Shown in pieces: positions 26,403 to 36,025 of a DNA stretch of 64,000 bases. Each line of letters starts with the position of its first letter. The first letter of the stretch is position 1. A model generated the notes under the pieces. That model did not search any database. It was not told where the DNA came from and saw nothing but the letters and a program-made list of their open reading frames with translations. The translations under genes and the position numbers were made by a program. The stretch is from Catalinimonas alkaloidigena. Its GTDB lineage: Bacteria; Bacteroidota; Bacteroidia; Cytophagales; Flexibacteraceae. Where the stretch lies: NCBI RefSeq assembly GCF_900100765.1, contig NZ_FNFO01000011.1:62001-126000 (forward strand). Direction: 5' to 3'.

Positions 26403-26843
26403 TTAAGACTCTTTTCTCATCACAGTGGCGGTAGAAGGGCAGACGCCGGTGAACTGTGCGGTGTGGCGAATGGCCATCGGGACCTGATCGCGAGCGATTT
26501 CCCGAAAACCCCGTCGGGCGAAGTAGGGCGCGGCGGTGGTGGTAATCAGGTAGAGGTCGGTGATGCCGTGTGCCGATGCGTGTCGCAAGGCCGCTTCGTA
26601 GAGTGCCTGACCCAGGCCGGAACCTTGCTGGTCGGGATGCACGGCCAGCGAGCGGAGTAAGCCGATGTGTTCGTACCGTTCCAATCCCACGGACCCTACC
26701 ACCGATTCACCTTCTTTGGCAACCAGAAAGTGTTCGAGCGACGGCGGCAGGTCTTCGGTCGGCAGTTGAACGGTTTGCAGTAAGGAAATCAGACCGGCGC
26801 GGTCCGCGGCTTGGGCGGGTTCAGGAGAGCGTAACGCTTGCAT
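26403..26843 (-). CDS. GNAT N-acetyltransferase, ArsN2-like
   Basis: A 146-residue acetyltransferase. The acetyl-CoA loop is SLAVHPDQQGSGLGQALYEAAL, with VGSVGLERYEHIGLLRS before it and TTTAAPYFARRGF after it. The pattern resembles ArsN2, annotated in arsenic resistance, although no ars genes lie nearby. The frame extends to 26915, but the domain starts at MQALRSPEP, so the ATG at 26843 is chosen. The substrate is unknown. Confidence 0.82.
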   Translation of the reverse strand: MQALRSPEPAQAADRAGLISLLQTVQLPTEDLPPSLEHFLVAKEGESVVGSVGLERYEHIGLLRSLAVHPDQQGSGLGQALYEAALRHASAHGITDLYLITTTAAPYFARRGFREIARDQVPMAIRHTAQFTGVCPSTATVMRKES

Positions 26844-26945
26844 ACGGGCATAAGAAGGAAAGCCGTAAAATAAAGATTTCGGGTAGAAATTAACCGCACG
26901 TTGCCAACAACACACGCAATTTCGAGAAGGAAGTAGGAGGGAACC

Positions 26946-27392
26946 TTAATGGGGCAGTGGCGGGTGCAAACGGTGCATTTCGGCCATGCGTGTCACGAGC
27001 CGGGTCACCATCTGCTGTAGTATGTCTTCGCCGTACACCTTGGCACTCATTTTCAGCAGCACATTTTCGACCATGTCGTCCATCCGGATTTCGAGCAATT
27101 CGTTGTAGGTCCAGTAGCGCATCGAACAATCGTGGAAGCGCCGCTCTTTGATTTCCGGCAGGTGCATGACGCGCAATACCGTGTGGCGCGGGTCCTGTTC
27201 GATCGTATGCATCAGGTCGAGCACGACGTTCTGTTCACCTTCCAGGTATTGCAGAAACTTGCCTTTTTTGTAGTTGAGGTAACCGGTGACGGCCAGTCGC
27301 TCGTTCTTGTCGCACGCCTGCGATTCCAGCGCATACAAATCGGACTCGCTGAAGGGGTGCGTGGCCTGACTGATGTACGTAAGTGCGAACAT
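26946..27392 (-). CDS. Short BLUF-domain blue-light photoreceptor
   Basis: A 148-residue cytoplasmic flavoprotein. FAD-site residues align with AppA by spacing: Y6 (AppA Y21), N30 (N45) and Q48 (Q63) in KFLQYLEG. The semi-conserved Trp (AppA W104) is replaced by C89 in HDCSMRY, while the Met (M91, AppA M106) is kept. After the core there are only about 45 helical residues, so it is a short-type BLUF that would act on a separate partner. No cyclic-di-GMP or regulator gene sits next to it. Confidence 0.9.
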   Translation of the reverse strand: MFALTYISQATHPFSESDLYALESQACDKNERLAVTGYLNYKKGKFLQYLEGEQNVVLDLMHTIEQDPRHTVLRVMHLPEIKERRFHDCSMRYWTYNELLEIRMDDMVENVLLKMSAKVYGEDILQQMVTRLVTRMAEMHRLHPPLPH

Positions 27393-27449
27393 AGCAGACT
27401 ATACGAGCCAAGCGTCGCGGAAGTTAACCGGGCAAGGGGCGGAGCTACG

Positions 27450-28004
27450 TTATTCGGTGATTTCCCGGATGACCCGACACGGATTTCCGGCCGCAAAGAC
27501 GCCCTCGGGAATGTCGCGGGTGACCACACTTCCGGCCCCGATTACGGTGCGCGCGCCGATCGTAATGCCCGGATTCAGAATGGCCCCGCCGCCGACCCAT
27601 ACATCCGACCCGATCACGATGGGTTTGCCCGCTTCCTGTTCGCGACGTAGCTTGGCGTTGAGCGGATGCGTGGCCGTGTAAATCTGGACCGCCGGTCCGA
27701 ACAACGTAAAATCGCCGATGTGTACTTCACAGACGTCCAGCACAATGCAGTTGAAGTTGAAAAAGCATTTCTGGCCGAGGTAGATGTTGCTGCCGTAATC
27801 ACAGAAAAAGGGGGGCTGCATCCACACCGAGTCGCCTCCGTCGCCGAACAGCGCCTGCAACAGCTGGCGACGCTCCTCCTGCTGGCTTTCGCGTGTCGCG
27901 TTGAGTTGCTGGCACAGGTCGCGGGCCCGTTCGCGTCCTTGCACCAGTTCGGGGTCGTGCGGGTCGTACAGGGCGCCCGCCAGCATTTTTTCGCGTTCAG
28001 TCAT
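27450..28004 (-). CDS. Sugar O-acetyltransferase (maltose/galactoside acetyltransferase family)
   Basis: A 184-residue left-handed beta-helix acetyltransferase. The N-terminal Maa domain starts TEREKMLAGALYDPHDPEL. Hexapeptide repeats follow (FFCDYGSNIYLGQKCFFN, IGSDVWVGGGAILNPGI, GAGSVVTRDIPEGVFAAGNP) with the catalytic His in TATHPLN. It transfers acetyl groups from acetyl-CoA to sugars. Its stop lies 57 bases upstream of the BLUF start, and its own start is 9 bases from the preceding flavoprotein stop. Confidence 0.92.
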   Translation of the reverse strand: MTEREKMLAGALYDPHDPELVQGRERARDLCQQLNATRESQQEERRQLLQALFGDGGDSVWMQPPFFCDYGSNIYLGQKCFFNFNCIVLDVCEVHIGDFTLFGPAVQIYTATHPLNAKLRREQEAGKPIVIGSDVWVGGGAILNPGITIGARTVIGAGSVVTRDIPEGVFAAGNPCRVIREITE

Positions 28005-28013
28005 ATCAAACGA

Positions 28014-28616
28014 TCAAAGCGTTTCCCGGTAGCGCGCCACCATCGCCTCCTGGCTTTCGGGTTCTTCCGACAACTGCAACTGGTCTTTCAACATTTGTCC
28101 CAGCGTGGGCAGTTCTGAGCGCTCACGCTGCAATTCCGGATTCCAGAGCTCGGCGCGCATCAGGGCCTTGGCACAGTGAAGATAGGCTTGTTCTACTTGC
28201 ACCTCGATCACCACCTTCGGGGGCCGGGCAGCATCCTGAAACCGGCTCAGCACCTCGGGTTCGTCGCGCAAACAGGCGCGCCCGTTCACCCGCAGCGTTT
28301 CGTCCACCCCGGGAATCAGAAACAGCAGCGCGACCCGACCCGTCTCCAGGAGGTTGGTCAGGGTGTCGAGCCGGTTGTTCCCCGAAGCATCCGGCACATA
28401 GAGGGTGTGGGCGTCGCTCACCTGCACAAATCCTGGCGCACCTCCGCGTGGCGACGCGTCGTGCTGTCCCTGCGCATTGCTGCTGGCCACCACCAGAAAC
28501 GGCGACAGGGTAATGAAATGCCGACAGTGTGCATCCAAGTGCGTTAGTTCTTTGCGAACGGCCCGCTCGCCGGGCGGAGGATAGAGGGCGCGAAGCTGGT
28601 CAAGGGTGTGGATCAT
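28014..28616 (-). CDS. FMN-dependent PPOX-family flavoprotein
   Basis: A 200-residue pyridoxamine-5'-phosphate-oxidase-like split-barrel protein of the MSMEG_1061 type. Conserved segments are LDAHCRHFITLSPFLVVAS, ASPRGGAPGFVQV, DASGNNRLDTLTNLLE and LRVNGRACL. These enzymes bind FMN and act as small oxidoreductases. The frame extends to 28670, but the family begins at the MIHTLDQLRALYPPP start (28616). The 9-base gap to the acetyltransferase suggests a two-gene transcript. Confidence 0.88.
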   Translation of the reverse strand: MIHTLDQLRALYPPPGERAVRKELTHLDAHCRHFITLSPFLVVASSNAQGQHDASPRGGAPGFVQVSDAHTLYVPDASGNNRLDTLTNLLETGRVALLFLIPGVDETLRVNGRACLRDEPEVLSRFQDAARPPKVVIEVQVEQAYLHCAKALMRAELWNPELQRERSELPTLGQMLKDQLQLSEEPESQEAMVARYRETL

Positions 28617-28754
28617 GGCACCCAAGATACAAGATAGACCGATGCCGCAAAAGAACGCAGTGACAACCACATTGCGTAGCGGCGAATTGGGTGTAAATCT
28701 TGCCGAACGGCAGAAGATCAGCTCGATAAAGAACCCATCTACTCATTCACTTCT

Positions 28755-30242
28755 CTATCCCGCCAGCGCGTTGTATACCGACCAGCCGCCCACCAGCACA
28801 AAGCCCAGAAACGAAAGCCACAGCATAACGTCCCACCAAAGTCCTGACCGCAACGTGGGCTCGCTGCGGCGGTAGCGGAAATACAGGGCGGCCACCCCGA
28901 GCAACGGCAGCATCACGGCCTGCGCCATTCCGCCGGCCAGCACCAGCGTGACGGGCGCTTTAACGAACAGAAAGATGCTCAACGCCGCCAGCGGCCAGAC
29001 CACGCTCAGTCGTCGCGACCAGCGTTCCCGCGCTTCGGGCGATCCGTCGGTCCAGCCGAACAGGCCCAGGCCATCGGCCACAAGACGGCTGTAGCCCGCC
29101 GAGACCACAAAAAAGGTGGAATAGAGCACGGCAAACGCGCCGAACAAAAACAGGCCCTGCGCCCAGGAGCCAAACACCGGGACGTACATCTGCGCCAGCG
29201 TGCGGATCATGTCCGGTCCGGCCGGATGCAGCCCGGTTCGCCCCAGCACGGCTGCGCCGAGCAGGTAGAACGCCACCGTCGCAAAGGTGTACACCACCAT
29301 CGATACCCACGCATCGATGCGCAACACGCGCAGCCAGCCACGCGCCCGGGTGGTCCAAGAGGTGCTATGCTCCCGAGGTCCGGTGTGGCGGGCATATCCT
29401 TTTTCCAGACACCAGTAGGGGTACATGATCAGCTCACCCGACCCGATGCCGATCAGCCCGAAAGTCGCCAGCGCCGTGGCGGCAGGGTTCTCGGTAAGGC
29501 CCTCCACGAGGGGCGGCAGCTGAAAGCGGAGGCCGGTCGCCACTTCCCCGCTTTGTACGGCCCAGTCGGTGCCCTGCAACAGCGCCAATGTAATCAGCGT
29601 GATGAGCGTAAACGAAGCGACCAGCACGGTCGAAAGGGTCTGGATGAAGCCGTAACGACCGATGTACATGAGCACCGAGGTCAGGAGGGCAATCCCGATG
29701 GCCCACAGGTAGGCGTCGATGGGTTCTGGCAGGGCGGCCCCGGCCTCCGACGCAGCAACCGGCTGTGCATCGGACTGCAAAGCGGCGTCGACCTGCGCCT
29801 CGATCCAGGCGTCCTTGGCGGCGTTGTACGCCACGCCTTCTTCCGTCAGGGGCTGGCTAATGGCCAGGGCTTGCCCCACGCCACCGATGATGCCGCCCTG
29901 TTGCGAAACGACCAGCAGCGTCATCACGGCCCAGGCCCAGACAATCCAGTTCACCTTCCAGCGGGGACCGGGAACGCTGTTGAGGGCTTCCAGGGCCGTT
30001 TCGTTCCAGGTGAGGGTGTGTCGCCCGAATTCGATTTGGGTGAAGACCTTGATGACGCAGCCGATCACGACGAGCCACAGCAGCCAGAAACCCGCCACCG
30101 CGCCCATGGTGGTGGTAGCGATCAGTTCGCCGGAGCCGACGATGGAACCGGCAATGATGATGCCGGGACCCAGTTGGCGGAGGGTGCCGCCGAACGAGCG
30201 GGGTGGTTCTTGTGTGGCCGGGGTTTGTACAGAGGTGGGCAT
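28755..30242 (-). CDS. Nramp-fold transporter with paired GSGE motifs
   Basis: A 495-residue inner-membrane protein, annotated by similarity as Nramp family. TM1 reads LGPGIIIAGSIVGSGELI and TM6 reads GLIGIGSGELIMYPYW. The motif GSGELI therefore appears in both pseudo-symmetry-related helices (E39 and E270). The canonical DPGN and MPH motifs are absent. A roughly 45-residue polar insert (about 131-175) lies in a loop. The carried ion is unknown. It begins 39 bases downstream of the PQQ-type dehydrogenase stop. Confidence 0.85.
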   Translation of the reverse strand: MPTSVQTPATQEPPRSFGGTLRQLGPGIIIAGSIVGSGELIATTTMGAVAGFWLLWLVVIGCVIKVFTQIEFGRHTLTWNETALEALNSVPGPRWKVNWIVWAWAVMTLLVVSQQGGIIGGVGQALAISQPLTEEGVAYNAAKDAWIEAQVDAALQSDAQPVAASEAGAALPEPIDAYLWAIGIALLTSVLMYIGRYGFIQTLSTVLVASFTLITLITLALLQGTDWAVQSGEVATGLRFQLPPLVEGLTENPAATALATFGLIGIGSGELIMYPYWCLEKGYARHTGPREHSTSWTTRARGWLRVLRIDAWVSMVVYTFATVAFYLLGAAVLGRTGLHPAGPDMIRTLAQMYVPVFGSWAQGLFLFGAFAVLYSTFFVVSAGYSRLVADGLGLFGWTDGSPEARERWSRRLSVVWPLAALSIFLFVKAPVTLVLAGGMAQAVMLPLLGVAALYFRYRRSEPTLRSGLWWDVMLWLSFLGFVLVGGWSVYNALAG

Positions 30243-30281
30243 GGGGTGGTGGGAAAAGTCGGTACGTAATATTAACCGATT

Positions 30282-31763
30282 TTACCGTTGCCGTTGCACC
30301 ACCGCCTCAGGATTTCCATCCGGCCGCGGACGCAGCAGGGTGATTTGTCCATCGCCACCGAATTCCGCAACGTAGAGGTTGCCGGTTGTAACGTCTTCGG
30401 CGACGTCGATGGGCAGGGAGAAGTCGGTCAGGCCGGGTACCGTGGCGCCTTCCGAAGCACGCACGATGTCTAGCGTGGAGCCGCCCGGCTCCAGAATCAT
30501 CAGATCCTGGTTGACAAACCGCGTGACCAGAAGTTTGCCTTGCAGCGCCCCGTGGAACGCTCCGCTCCGGTACTCGACAAGACCGTTCGGGGAATTATGA
30601 ATTGGAAACTGAAACGCAAACCCGCGCCAGTTGGGGTCGGGCTGCGTCCCGACCGGGTACTGATCGACCTGGGCCGGATCGGGATCGTCCGTCGGATTGC
30701 CGCCATTCATCACAAACTCGCCCCGGCGGGGGTTGGGGTGCCCGTAGTAGCCTCCCGAATCCACCCGAACCAGGTAATCGTTCTGGACCTGCATGACGTG
30801 CGACAGCGCCGGTACGGCGGGGCCTTCGTACGTGCGTCCGTCCATGCGGAGCGCACCCGCCTCGGAAGCGGGGGTGTGGCCGTCGGCTGCCGCGCCGTTC
30901 ACCGGTACGTAAAGGTGGCCGTTGCTGTGCCACACCAGGTCGTAGGCATTGCGCAGGCCCGAGGCATAAATCGTCAGCGGAGCCGTGGCGGCATAGGGAT
31001 CGTACGTCCCGCCTTCCGACGTTTTTACATCCAGTGGCAGTGAAACGTTGGTCAGTCGGGTGGGGTCGAGGCGCAGTATGGCGGCCGACAGCAGGTGCTC
31101 TTCCCGAAAAGCCCAGCTTTCGTCGGGGCTGCCCATTGCGGTGTTGCTGCCCTGCGCAATGTACAACGCCCCATCGGGGCCGAACGCCACACTGTTGGTC
31201 AGGTGATCGCCCGCCGACCGGGGCAGGTGGATCACCACGTGCTGGACATGCTCCAGCTGGGGACCCGACAACCGCGACACCGTCCCGTCCCAGTCGGGGC
31301 CGTTGTAAAACGTGTAGGTCTGGTGGGTGACCCAGGCCACGAGACTGTCGGCCGTAGCGGCCGGATCGAACGCCAGCCCGATAGTCAGTCGGTTCGTGCG
31401 TGTTTCGTAGGCGTCTTGCAGAGCGAAAAGTTCCTCTGGGGCTTGCAGAGTGCCGTCTTCCCCGATGGTGAACCGCCGGATGCGTCCGTCGAGCGTGGTC
31501 GCGTACAGCTTGCCGTCCGGCCCCAGGCACACGCCCGAGTAACGGTCGCGGGTGTCGGGTAGCGGCACTTTTTCGAAGGCGACTCCCTCCCGGATGGCCG
31601 CTTCCAGCGGCACAATGGCGGGCTGGCCGAGTTGCGCGATCCGGTCTTTCGCCAGAAACACCAGGCGTGCGTACCGGGCCTGGACCGACCGGCGTGTGGC
31701 GGCGTAGGCGATGGCGCCCGTCAGGGCCAGAAGAAGACAAACTTTGAAGAGGTTGAAACGCAT
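30282..31763 (-). CDS. PQQ-dependent sugar dehydrogenase-like protein (GSDH/sorbosone type)
   Basis: A 493-residue protein with an N-terminal signal anchor (FKVCLLLALTGAIAYAAT) and a six-bladed beta-propeller of the soluble glucose/sorbosone dehydrogenase family (GVCLGPDGKLYATT, NSVAFGPDGALYIAQGS, NAYDLVWHSNGHLYVPVNG, GYYGHPNPRRGEF, LYVAEFGGDGQI). It would oxidise aldoses or other sugars outside the cytoplasm using PQQ. The frame opens at 31904; the ATG at 31763 gives the signal anchor. A minus-strand TACTTTTG lies at 31854-31861. Confidence 0.85.
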   Translation of the reverse strand: MRFNLFKVCLLLALTGAIAYAATRRSVQARYARLVFLAKDRIAQLGQPAIVPLEAAIREGVAFEKVPLPDTRDRYSGVCLGPDGKLYATTLDGRIRRFTIGEDGTLQAPEELFALQDAYETRTNRLTIGLAFDPAATADSLVAWVTHQTYTFYNGPDWDGTVSRLSGPQLEHVQHVVIHLPRSAGDHLTNSVAFGPDGALYIAQGSNTAMGSPDESWAFREEHLLSAAILRLDPTRLTNVSLPLDVKTSEGGTYDPYAATAPLTIYASGLRNAYDLVWHSNGHLYVPVNGAAADGHTPASEAGALRMDGRTYEGPAVPALSHVMQVQNDYLVRVDSGGYYGHPNPRRGEFVMNGGNPTDDPDPAQVDQYPVGTQPDPNWRGFAFQFPIHNSPNGLVEYRSGAFHGALQGKLLVTRFVNQDLMILEPGGSTLDIVRASEGATVPGLTDFSLPIDVAEDVTTGNLYVAEFGGDGQITLLRPRPDGNPEAVVQRQR

Positions 31764-31853
31764 GGTAGCTAGCGGAACTGTTGTGAAACCAGAACGGGTG
31801 GGAGGGGCAGGCTTTTTCGGAGCGGGTGCAGGCGACGGCACGCGTTCACGGAA

Positions 31854-31861
31854 CAAAAGTA
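31854..31861 (-). promoter_or_regulatory. -7 promoter element for the PQQ-type dehydrogenase gene
   Basis: The minus strand reads TACTTTTG, matching TAnnTTTG, 91 bases before the start codon at 31763. No clear -33 element is visible. Confidence 0.4.
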
Positions 31862-32012
31862 GAAGGCGTGCGGCGCGAAAAAGATGATCTTTCTCCCCGC
31901 TCAAAAATGACTTTCATCAGGCCGTATCGCGAATGCCGCCTCGGAAGCGGAGATTTCCCGAATGAGTAGCGCTGACTTTTTTACGATCTGCCCATGTGTA
32001 CCTTACAGGACG

Positions 32013-32768
32013 ATGGCCACGTTCAAAGACTTTTTCTCGCAGCAGTCGGCGACTTACCAGAAGTACCGGCCGACCTACCCGGCAGCGTTGTTTGTCTACC
32101 TGGCTTCGCTGACCGATGCGCACGAGCTGGCGTGGGACTGCGGCACCGGCAACGGACAGGCCGCACGGGGACTGGTTGCGCAGTATGCGCACGTCTACGC
32201 CACCGACCCGAGTGCACAACAGCTCCGGCAGGCTACACCACACGAACGCATTACCTACCGGGAGGAAAAGGCGGAACACACGTCGCTGGCTGCCGCCTCG
32301 GCCGATCTGGTGACCGTAGCGCAGGCGTTGCATTGGTTTGCGTTCGATCGATTTTATGCGGGAGTGAAGCGCGTCCTGAAACCCGGGGGCGTGCTAGCCG
32401 TGTGGACCTACGGATTGCCTGCCGTGTCGCCGGAGGTCGACCGTCTCGTGCAACAGTTCCACGACCAGACCGTGGGGCCGTTCTGGCAACCGGAAAACAA
32501 ATGGGTCGTGCAGGGTTACACGACGTTGCCATTTCCGTTCGAGATGCTGACTCCCCCTTCGTTCCGCATGCACCGGACGATGACCCTGCCCGATCTGGTC
32601 GGCTTGGTCGCCAGTTGGTCGGCGGTACAACGGTTCAAAGCGCAACGCGGCTTCGATCCGGTTGCGTCGCTGGCACAGGAACTGGCGGCCGTATGGCACG
32701 ATCCGGCAACTCCGTGGGAAGCAACCTGGACGCTCATTCTGAAAGTAGGACGCCACACAACCACTTGA
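32013..32768 (+). CDS. Class I SAM-dependent methyltransferase
   Basis: A 251-residue methyltransferase. It begins FSQQSATYQKYRPTYP, has motif I LAWDCGTGNGQAARGL and the acidic post-I region VYATDPS. The motif DLVTVAQALHWFAFDRFY is typical of the trans-aconitate/YcgJ-like branch. The substrate is unknown. The frame runs back to 31962, but the family start is MATFKDFF at 32013. It is 27 bases upstream of the DinB-like gene on the same strand. Confidence 0.9.
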   Translation: MATFKDFFSQQSATYQKYRPTYPAALFVYLASLTDAHELAWDCGTGNGQAARGLVAQYAHVYATDPSAQQLRQATPHERITYREEKAEHTSLAAASADLVTVAQALHWFAFDRFYAGVKRVLKPGGVLAVWTYGLPAVSPEVDRLVQQFHDQTVGPFWQPENKWVVQGYTTLPFPFEMLTPPSFRMHRTMTLPDLVGLVASWSAVQRFKAQRGFDPVASLAQELAAVWHDPATPWEATWTLILKVGRHTTT

Positions 32769-32795
32769 AAATCAGTTGAAAATCACAATACGGAC

Positions 32796-33302
32796 ATGAC
32801 CAAACTCAATCGAAAAGGGGCCGTCGGGGCGTTGCTGGACGTATACGAACAGACACTCGAAGATTTCAGAGCGGTAATCGGGGAGATTCCGGACGAGGCC
32901 CTGACCATCGTCGTCGATCCGCACACCACCGACGAAAATTGCCGGTCGGTCCAGCGCATTTTAGCCCACGTGGTGCACGCCGGTTACGGCTACGCCACCA
33001 GCATCCACAACCAGCGGGGCGCCCACGTGAGCCGTCCCGAGAAAACGTGCCACACCACTTTGCGGGCGTATCAGGAAGAGTTGACCGACATGTTTGCCTA
33101 TACAGTCCGGGTATTCGAGGGGCTGCCCGATCATGCCCTGCGCCAGGTAGAAGAGGCACAAAAGATCAGAACCGGCTGGAAACAAACCTACGACATTGAA
33201 CAGCTGACCGAACACGCCATCGTGCACCTCCTGCGGCACGGGCGGCAGCTCGAACGCATCAAGCGCGATCAACTGGCGGGGGTTGTACCGCGAACTACCT
33301 GA
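32796..33302 (+). CDS. DinB-family four-helix protein
   Basis: A 168-residue four-helix-bundle protein. The putative metal-binding histidines are in LAHVVHAGYGY and TEHAIVHLLRHGRQLE, as in the DinB/YfiT superfamily. Some relatives are thiol-dependent transferases, but no specific role can be assigned. It is probably cotranscribed with the methyltransferase and converges on the amidohydrolase gene, with only 24 bases between the stops. Confidence 0.85.
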   Translation: MTKLNRKGAVGALLDVYEQTLEDFRAVIGEIPDEALTIVVDPHTTDENCRSVQRILAHVVHAGYGYATSIHNQRGAHVSRPEKTCHTTLRAYQEELTDMFAYTVRVFEGLPDHALRQVEEAQKIRTGWKQTYDIEQLTEHAIVHLLRHGRQLERIKRDQLAGVVPRTT

Positions 33303-33326
33303 ACCAACAATGGTACATTCGTTGCC

Positions 33327-35030
33327 TCAGGGCTGATCCGCCTGATACATCAACGCTCCTTCCAGGAAGGTCATCAGCACCTTTGCCCGGTGAATTTCGT
33401 GCGGCGGAATCTGAAACAGGTTTCGGTCCAGCACCACCAGATCGGCGGCTTTGCCTACTTCGATCGAGCCGGTTTCCTGTTCCTGAAAGCTAACGTAGGC
33501 CCCCTGCAGGGTGTAGCCCGCCAGCATGGTAGGCAGATCGACGCGTTCCTGCGGCAGCCAGGGCGTACCGGTGCTGTCGTCCGGATCGAGGTGCGTCACC
33601 CCGACCTGAATGCCGTCGAGGGGATTCATGGACGACACCGACCAGTCGCTGCCGAAGGCGGTCGTAGCCCCGGTCGCCACCACACTGTTAATCGGGTAGA
33701 GCCAACGCGACCGGGCTGGGCCCAGCGCCGGTTCGGTCAGGTCGGTGATGTACGTATCAGCAAAGGCCCAGAGCGGCTGGAAATTCGCAACGACGCCCAA
33801 CGTCCGGAATCGTGGGATGTCGGCGGAGTCGATCAGTTCCAGGTGGGCGATGTGGTGCCGGCTGTCGCGGACCCCGTTTTCGTTTCGTGCCCGTTCAAAC
33901 CCGTCGAGAGCCGTACGAATCGCGCGGTCGCCGATGGCATGGACGTGTACCTGAAAGCCTTCCCGGTCCAGTGCGGTGATGAATTGCGTGAGGGAGTCGG
34001 CCGCCAGGTTGAGAGCACCCCGGTCGCCGGTATCGAGATACGGCTCCAGCATTGCGGCGGTGCGCGCCTCAATCACCCCGTCCGCAAAAATCTTCACCGT
34101 AGACGTCCGCAGGCGTTTTCCCTGGTACGTGTCGCGCCACGCCTGCAATTGAGGAAGTTGGGCTTCGCCCTGCGCCAGGTCGGCCTTCATCGACACGACC
34201 ATCCGCGCCGTCAGTTCGCCCCGTTGGTCGAGGGCACGGTACGCCTCCAGCATGGGTTGGTTGGCGCTGGCTTCCAGCAGCGAGGTGATGCCCAGGCGGT
34301 TGGCAAGGGCAAGGCCCCGGCGCAACCCCGCTTCGTAGTCGGCGGCGGTGTAAGGGGGAAGCTGGTTTGCGACCAGTTCCACCGCGGCTTCCCGGAGGGT
34401 ACCGGTCGGCTCGCCCGTACGAGGATCGCGTTCGATGCGCCCGTTGGGCGGGTCTGGCGTGGTCCGGGTGATGCCGACACGTTGCAGGGCCAGGCTGTTT
34501 ACCCAGGCCGAATGGCCGTCGGCAGCGGTGAGAAACACCGGTCGATCGGCCACGATGCGGTCGAGCATTTCTTTGCGCGGATGGGCTTGCGGAAAAATGG
34601 GCAGATCCCAGCCGCCACCCCGAATCCAGTCCAGGGCAGGGTGCGCCGTGGCGTAGGCTTGCACCGAATCGAGAATCGCTTCCGGCGTGTCGAGGCCGTT
34701 GAGGTCGCACTCGCCCAGTTCGATGCCGCCCATCAGCGGGTGGACGTGGGCGTCGTGGAAGCCCGGCAGAATCATCCGCCCTTGCAGGGAATGCACCTCG
34801 GTCTGAGGACCAGTCCACGCGTTGACGCCTTCGTTCGTGCCCACGTACACAATGCGTCCCTGGTCAACGGCGATGGCTTCGGCCCAGCTACGCGCGGAAT
34901 CGACCGTGTAGATAGCCGCATCGCGCAGCACCAGTTCGGCCGGCGCGGGTTGGGTTTCGCGGGCGGAAGAACAGGCGAACAAGACGACAGGTAGCGAGCT
35001 GAGTAAGAAGAGACGCGTAACAAGAGACAT
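33327..35030 (-). CDS. Amidohydrolase-family lipoprotein (YtcJ-like)
   Basis: A 567-residue metal-dependent hydrolase. The lipobox LFAC near residue 20 predicts outer-face anchoring. Metal ligands are visible as [10 protein letters not shown] early on and [17 protein letters not shown] later, with [10 protein letters not shown] between. YtcJ-like enzymes hydrolyse amide or related bonds of unknown natural substrates. The frame extends to 35072; the ATG at 35030 gives the lipoprotein signal. It lies 74 bases after the DMT transporter stop on the same strand. Confidence 0.9.
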   Translation of the reverse strand: MSLVTRLFLLSSLPVVLFACSSARETQPAPAELVLRDAAIYTVDSARSWAEAIAVDQGRIVYVGTNEGVNAWTGPQTEVHSLQGRMILPGFHDAHVHPLMGGIELGECDLNGLDTPEAILDSVQAYATAHPALDWIRGGGWDLPIFPQAHPRKEMLDRIVADRPVFLTAADGHSAWVNSLALQRVGITRTTPDPPNGRIERDPRTGEPTGTLREAAVELVANQLPPYTAADYEAGLRRGLALANRLGITSLLEASANQPMLEAYRALDQRGELTARMVVSMKADLAQGEAQLPQLQAWRDTYQGKRLRTSTVKIFADGVIEARTAAMLEPYLDTGDRGALNLAADSLTQFITALDREGFQVHVHAIGDRAIRTALDGFERARNENGVRDSRHHIAHLELIDSADIPRFRTLGVVANFQPLWAFADTYITDLTEPALGPARSRWLYPINSVVATGATTAFGSDWSVSSMNPLDGIQVGVTHLDPDDSTGTPWLPQERVDLPTMLAGYTLQGAYVSFQEQETGSIEVGKAADLVVLDRNLFQIPPHEIHRAKVLMTFLEGALMYQADQP

Positions 35031-35104
35031 AGAAACGGGGCTAACAGGGGCAATATAGGGCCTGATCGGCATTCACGAAACCGAAGCGTGGTAGAAGCGA
35101 TGCC

Positions 35105-35962
35105 TTAGCGGATGGGGCGGCCGGAACGGAACCACAAGACCGCCGCAATGCCGCCCAGGATGGCGACAGAAGCCAGCACCAGCCGGGTTGTCAGGGGTTC
35201 ACCGAGCAGCAGAATGCCTCCCAGGGCCGCCAGTACCGGCACACTGAGTTGTACCGTGGCGGCTTGTGTAGCGCGCAGGTGGGGCAGGGCCGCATACCAG
35301 ATCACGTACCCCACGCCGGAGGTGACCGCGCCGGACAGCACCGCGTAGAGCATCCCGTGCGGATCGGGTCGAAACCAGAACAGCGTGAACAGTGATAGCA
35401 AAAGCGCCATCGGTGTCGCCCGCAGAAAGTTACCCGCCGTTGCACCGACCGGATCAGTCGTGGCGCGTCCTCGCAACGAATAGAGGCCCCACGCCACCCC
35501 CGCCATCAGCATGCCTGCGGCACCCTGCGGCGAAGGGGCCTCCAGTCCGGGCAGCACCAGGTAGACCAACCCGCCCAGCGCCCCCGCCAGTCCGGCCCAC
35601 TGCCCGGCTTGCAGCCGTTCGCCCGCGCGTAACCCCGCGAAGACCATCGTCATCTGCACCGCCCCAAACAGCAGCAAGGCACCCGTGCCGGTCGCGAGCG
35701 AGAGGTAAGCAAACGAAAAAGCGGCGGCGTACACAAACAGCATCAGGGCCGACCCCCAGTTGCCCTGCCGTTGCCGCTGCACCCGACCGCGGATGGTCAG
35801 GATCGCCAGCAGGGCCAGCGCCCCGGACAGCAGACGCACGGACGTAAACGTGGCGGCATCGAGGCTCGTTAGTTTCAATGCCTGCCGGCACAGAACCGAG
35901 TTAGCCGCAAAAGCCAACATGGCGAGCGTGGTCAGAAGAAGAGGGCGGAGCGAAGCAGACAT
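35105..35962 (-). CDS. EamA/DMT-family transporter
   Basis: A 285-residue inner-membrane protein with ten hydrophobic segments in two EamA repeats (AFAANSVLCRQAL in repeat 1, WYAALPHLRATQAATVQLSVPVLAALGG in repeat 2). The family exports metabolites such as amino acids or nucleotides. The start at 35962 removes 16 non-hydrophobic residues of the longer open frame. The substrate is unknown. Confidence 0.9.
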   Translation of the reverse strand: MSASLRPLLLTTLAMLAFAANSVLCRQALKLTSLDAATFTSVRLLSGALALLAILTIRGRVQRQRQGNWGSALMLFVYAAAFSFAYLSLATGTGALLLFGAVQMTMVFAGLRAGERLQAGQWAGLAGALGGLVYLVLPGLEAPSPQGAAGMLMAGVAWGLYSLRGRATTDPVGATAGNFLRATPMALLLSLFTLFWFRPDPHGMLYAVLSGAVTSGVGYVIWYAALPHLRATQAATVQLSVPVLAALGGILLLGEPLTTRLVLASVAILGGIAAVLWFRSGRPIR

Positions 35963-36025
35963 ACGCAACAGAAATGACGGGCAAGTTAGCGGCCCGGCAC
36001 GTAAACACACGAACCGACCGACAGG

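Noticed and set aside
33390-34994. A 534-codon plus-strand open frame
   Set aside because: It is antisense to the amidohydrolase gene with its metal-binding motifs.
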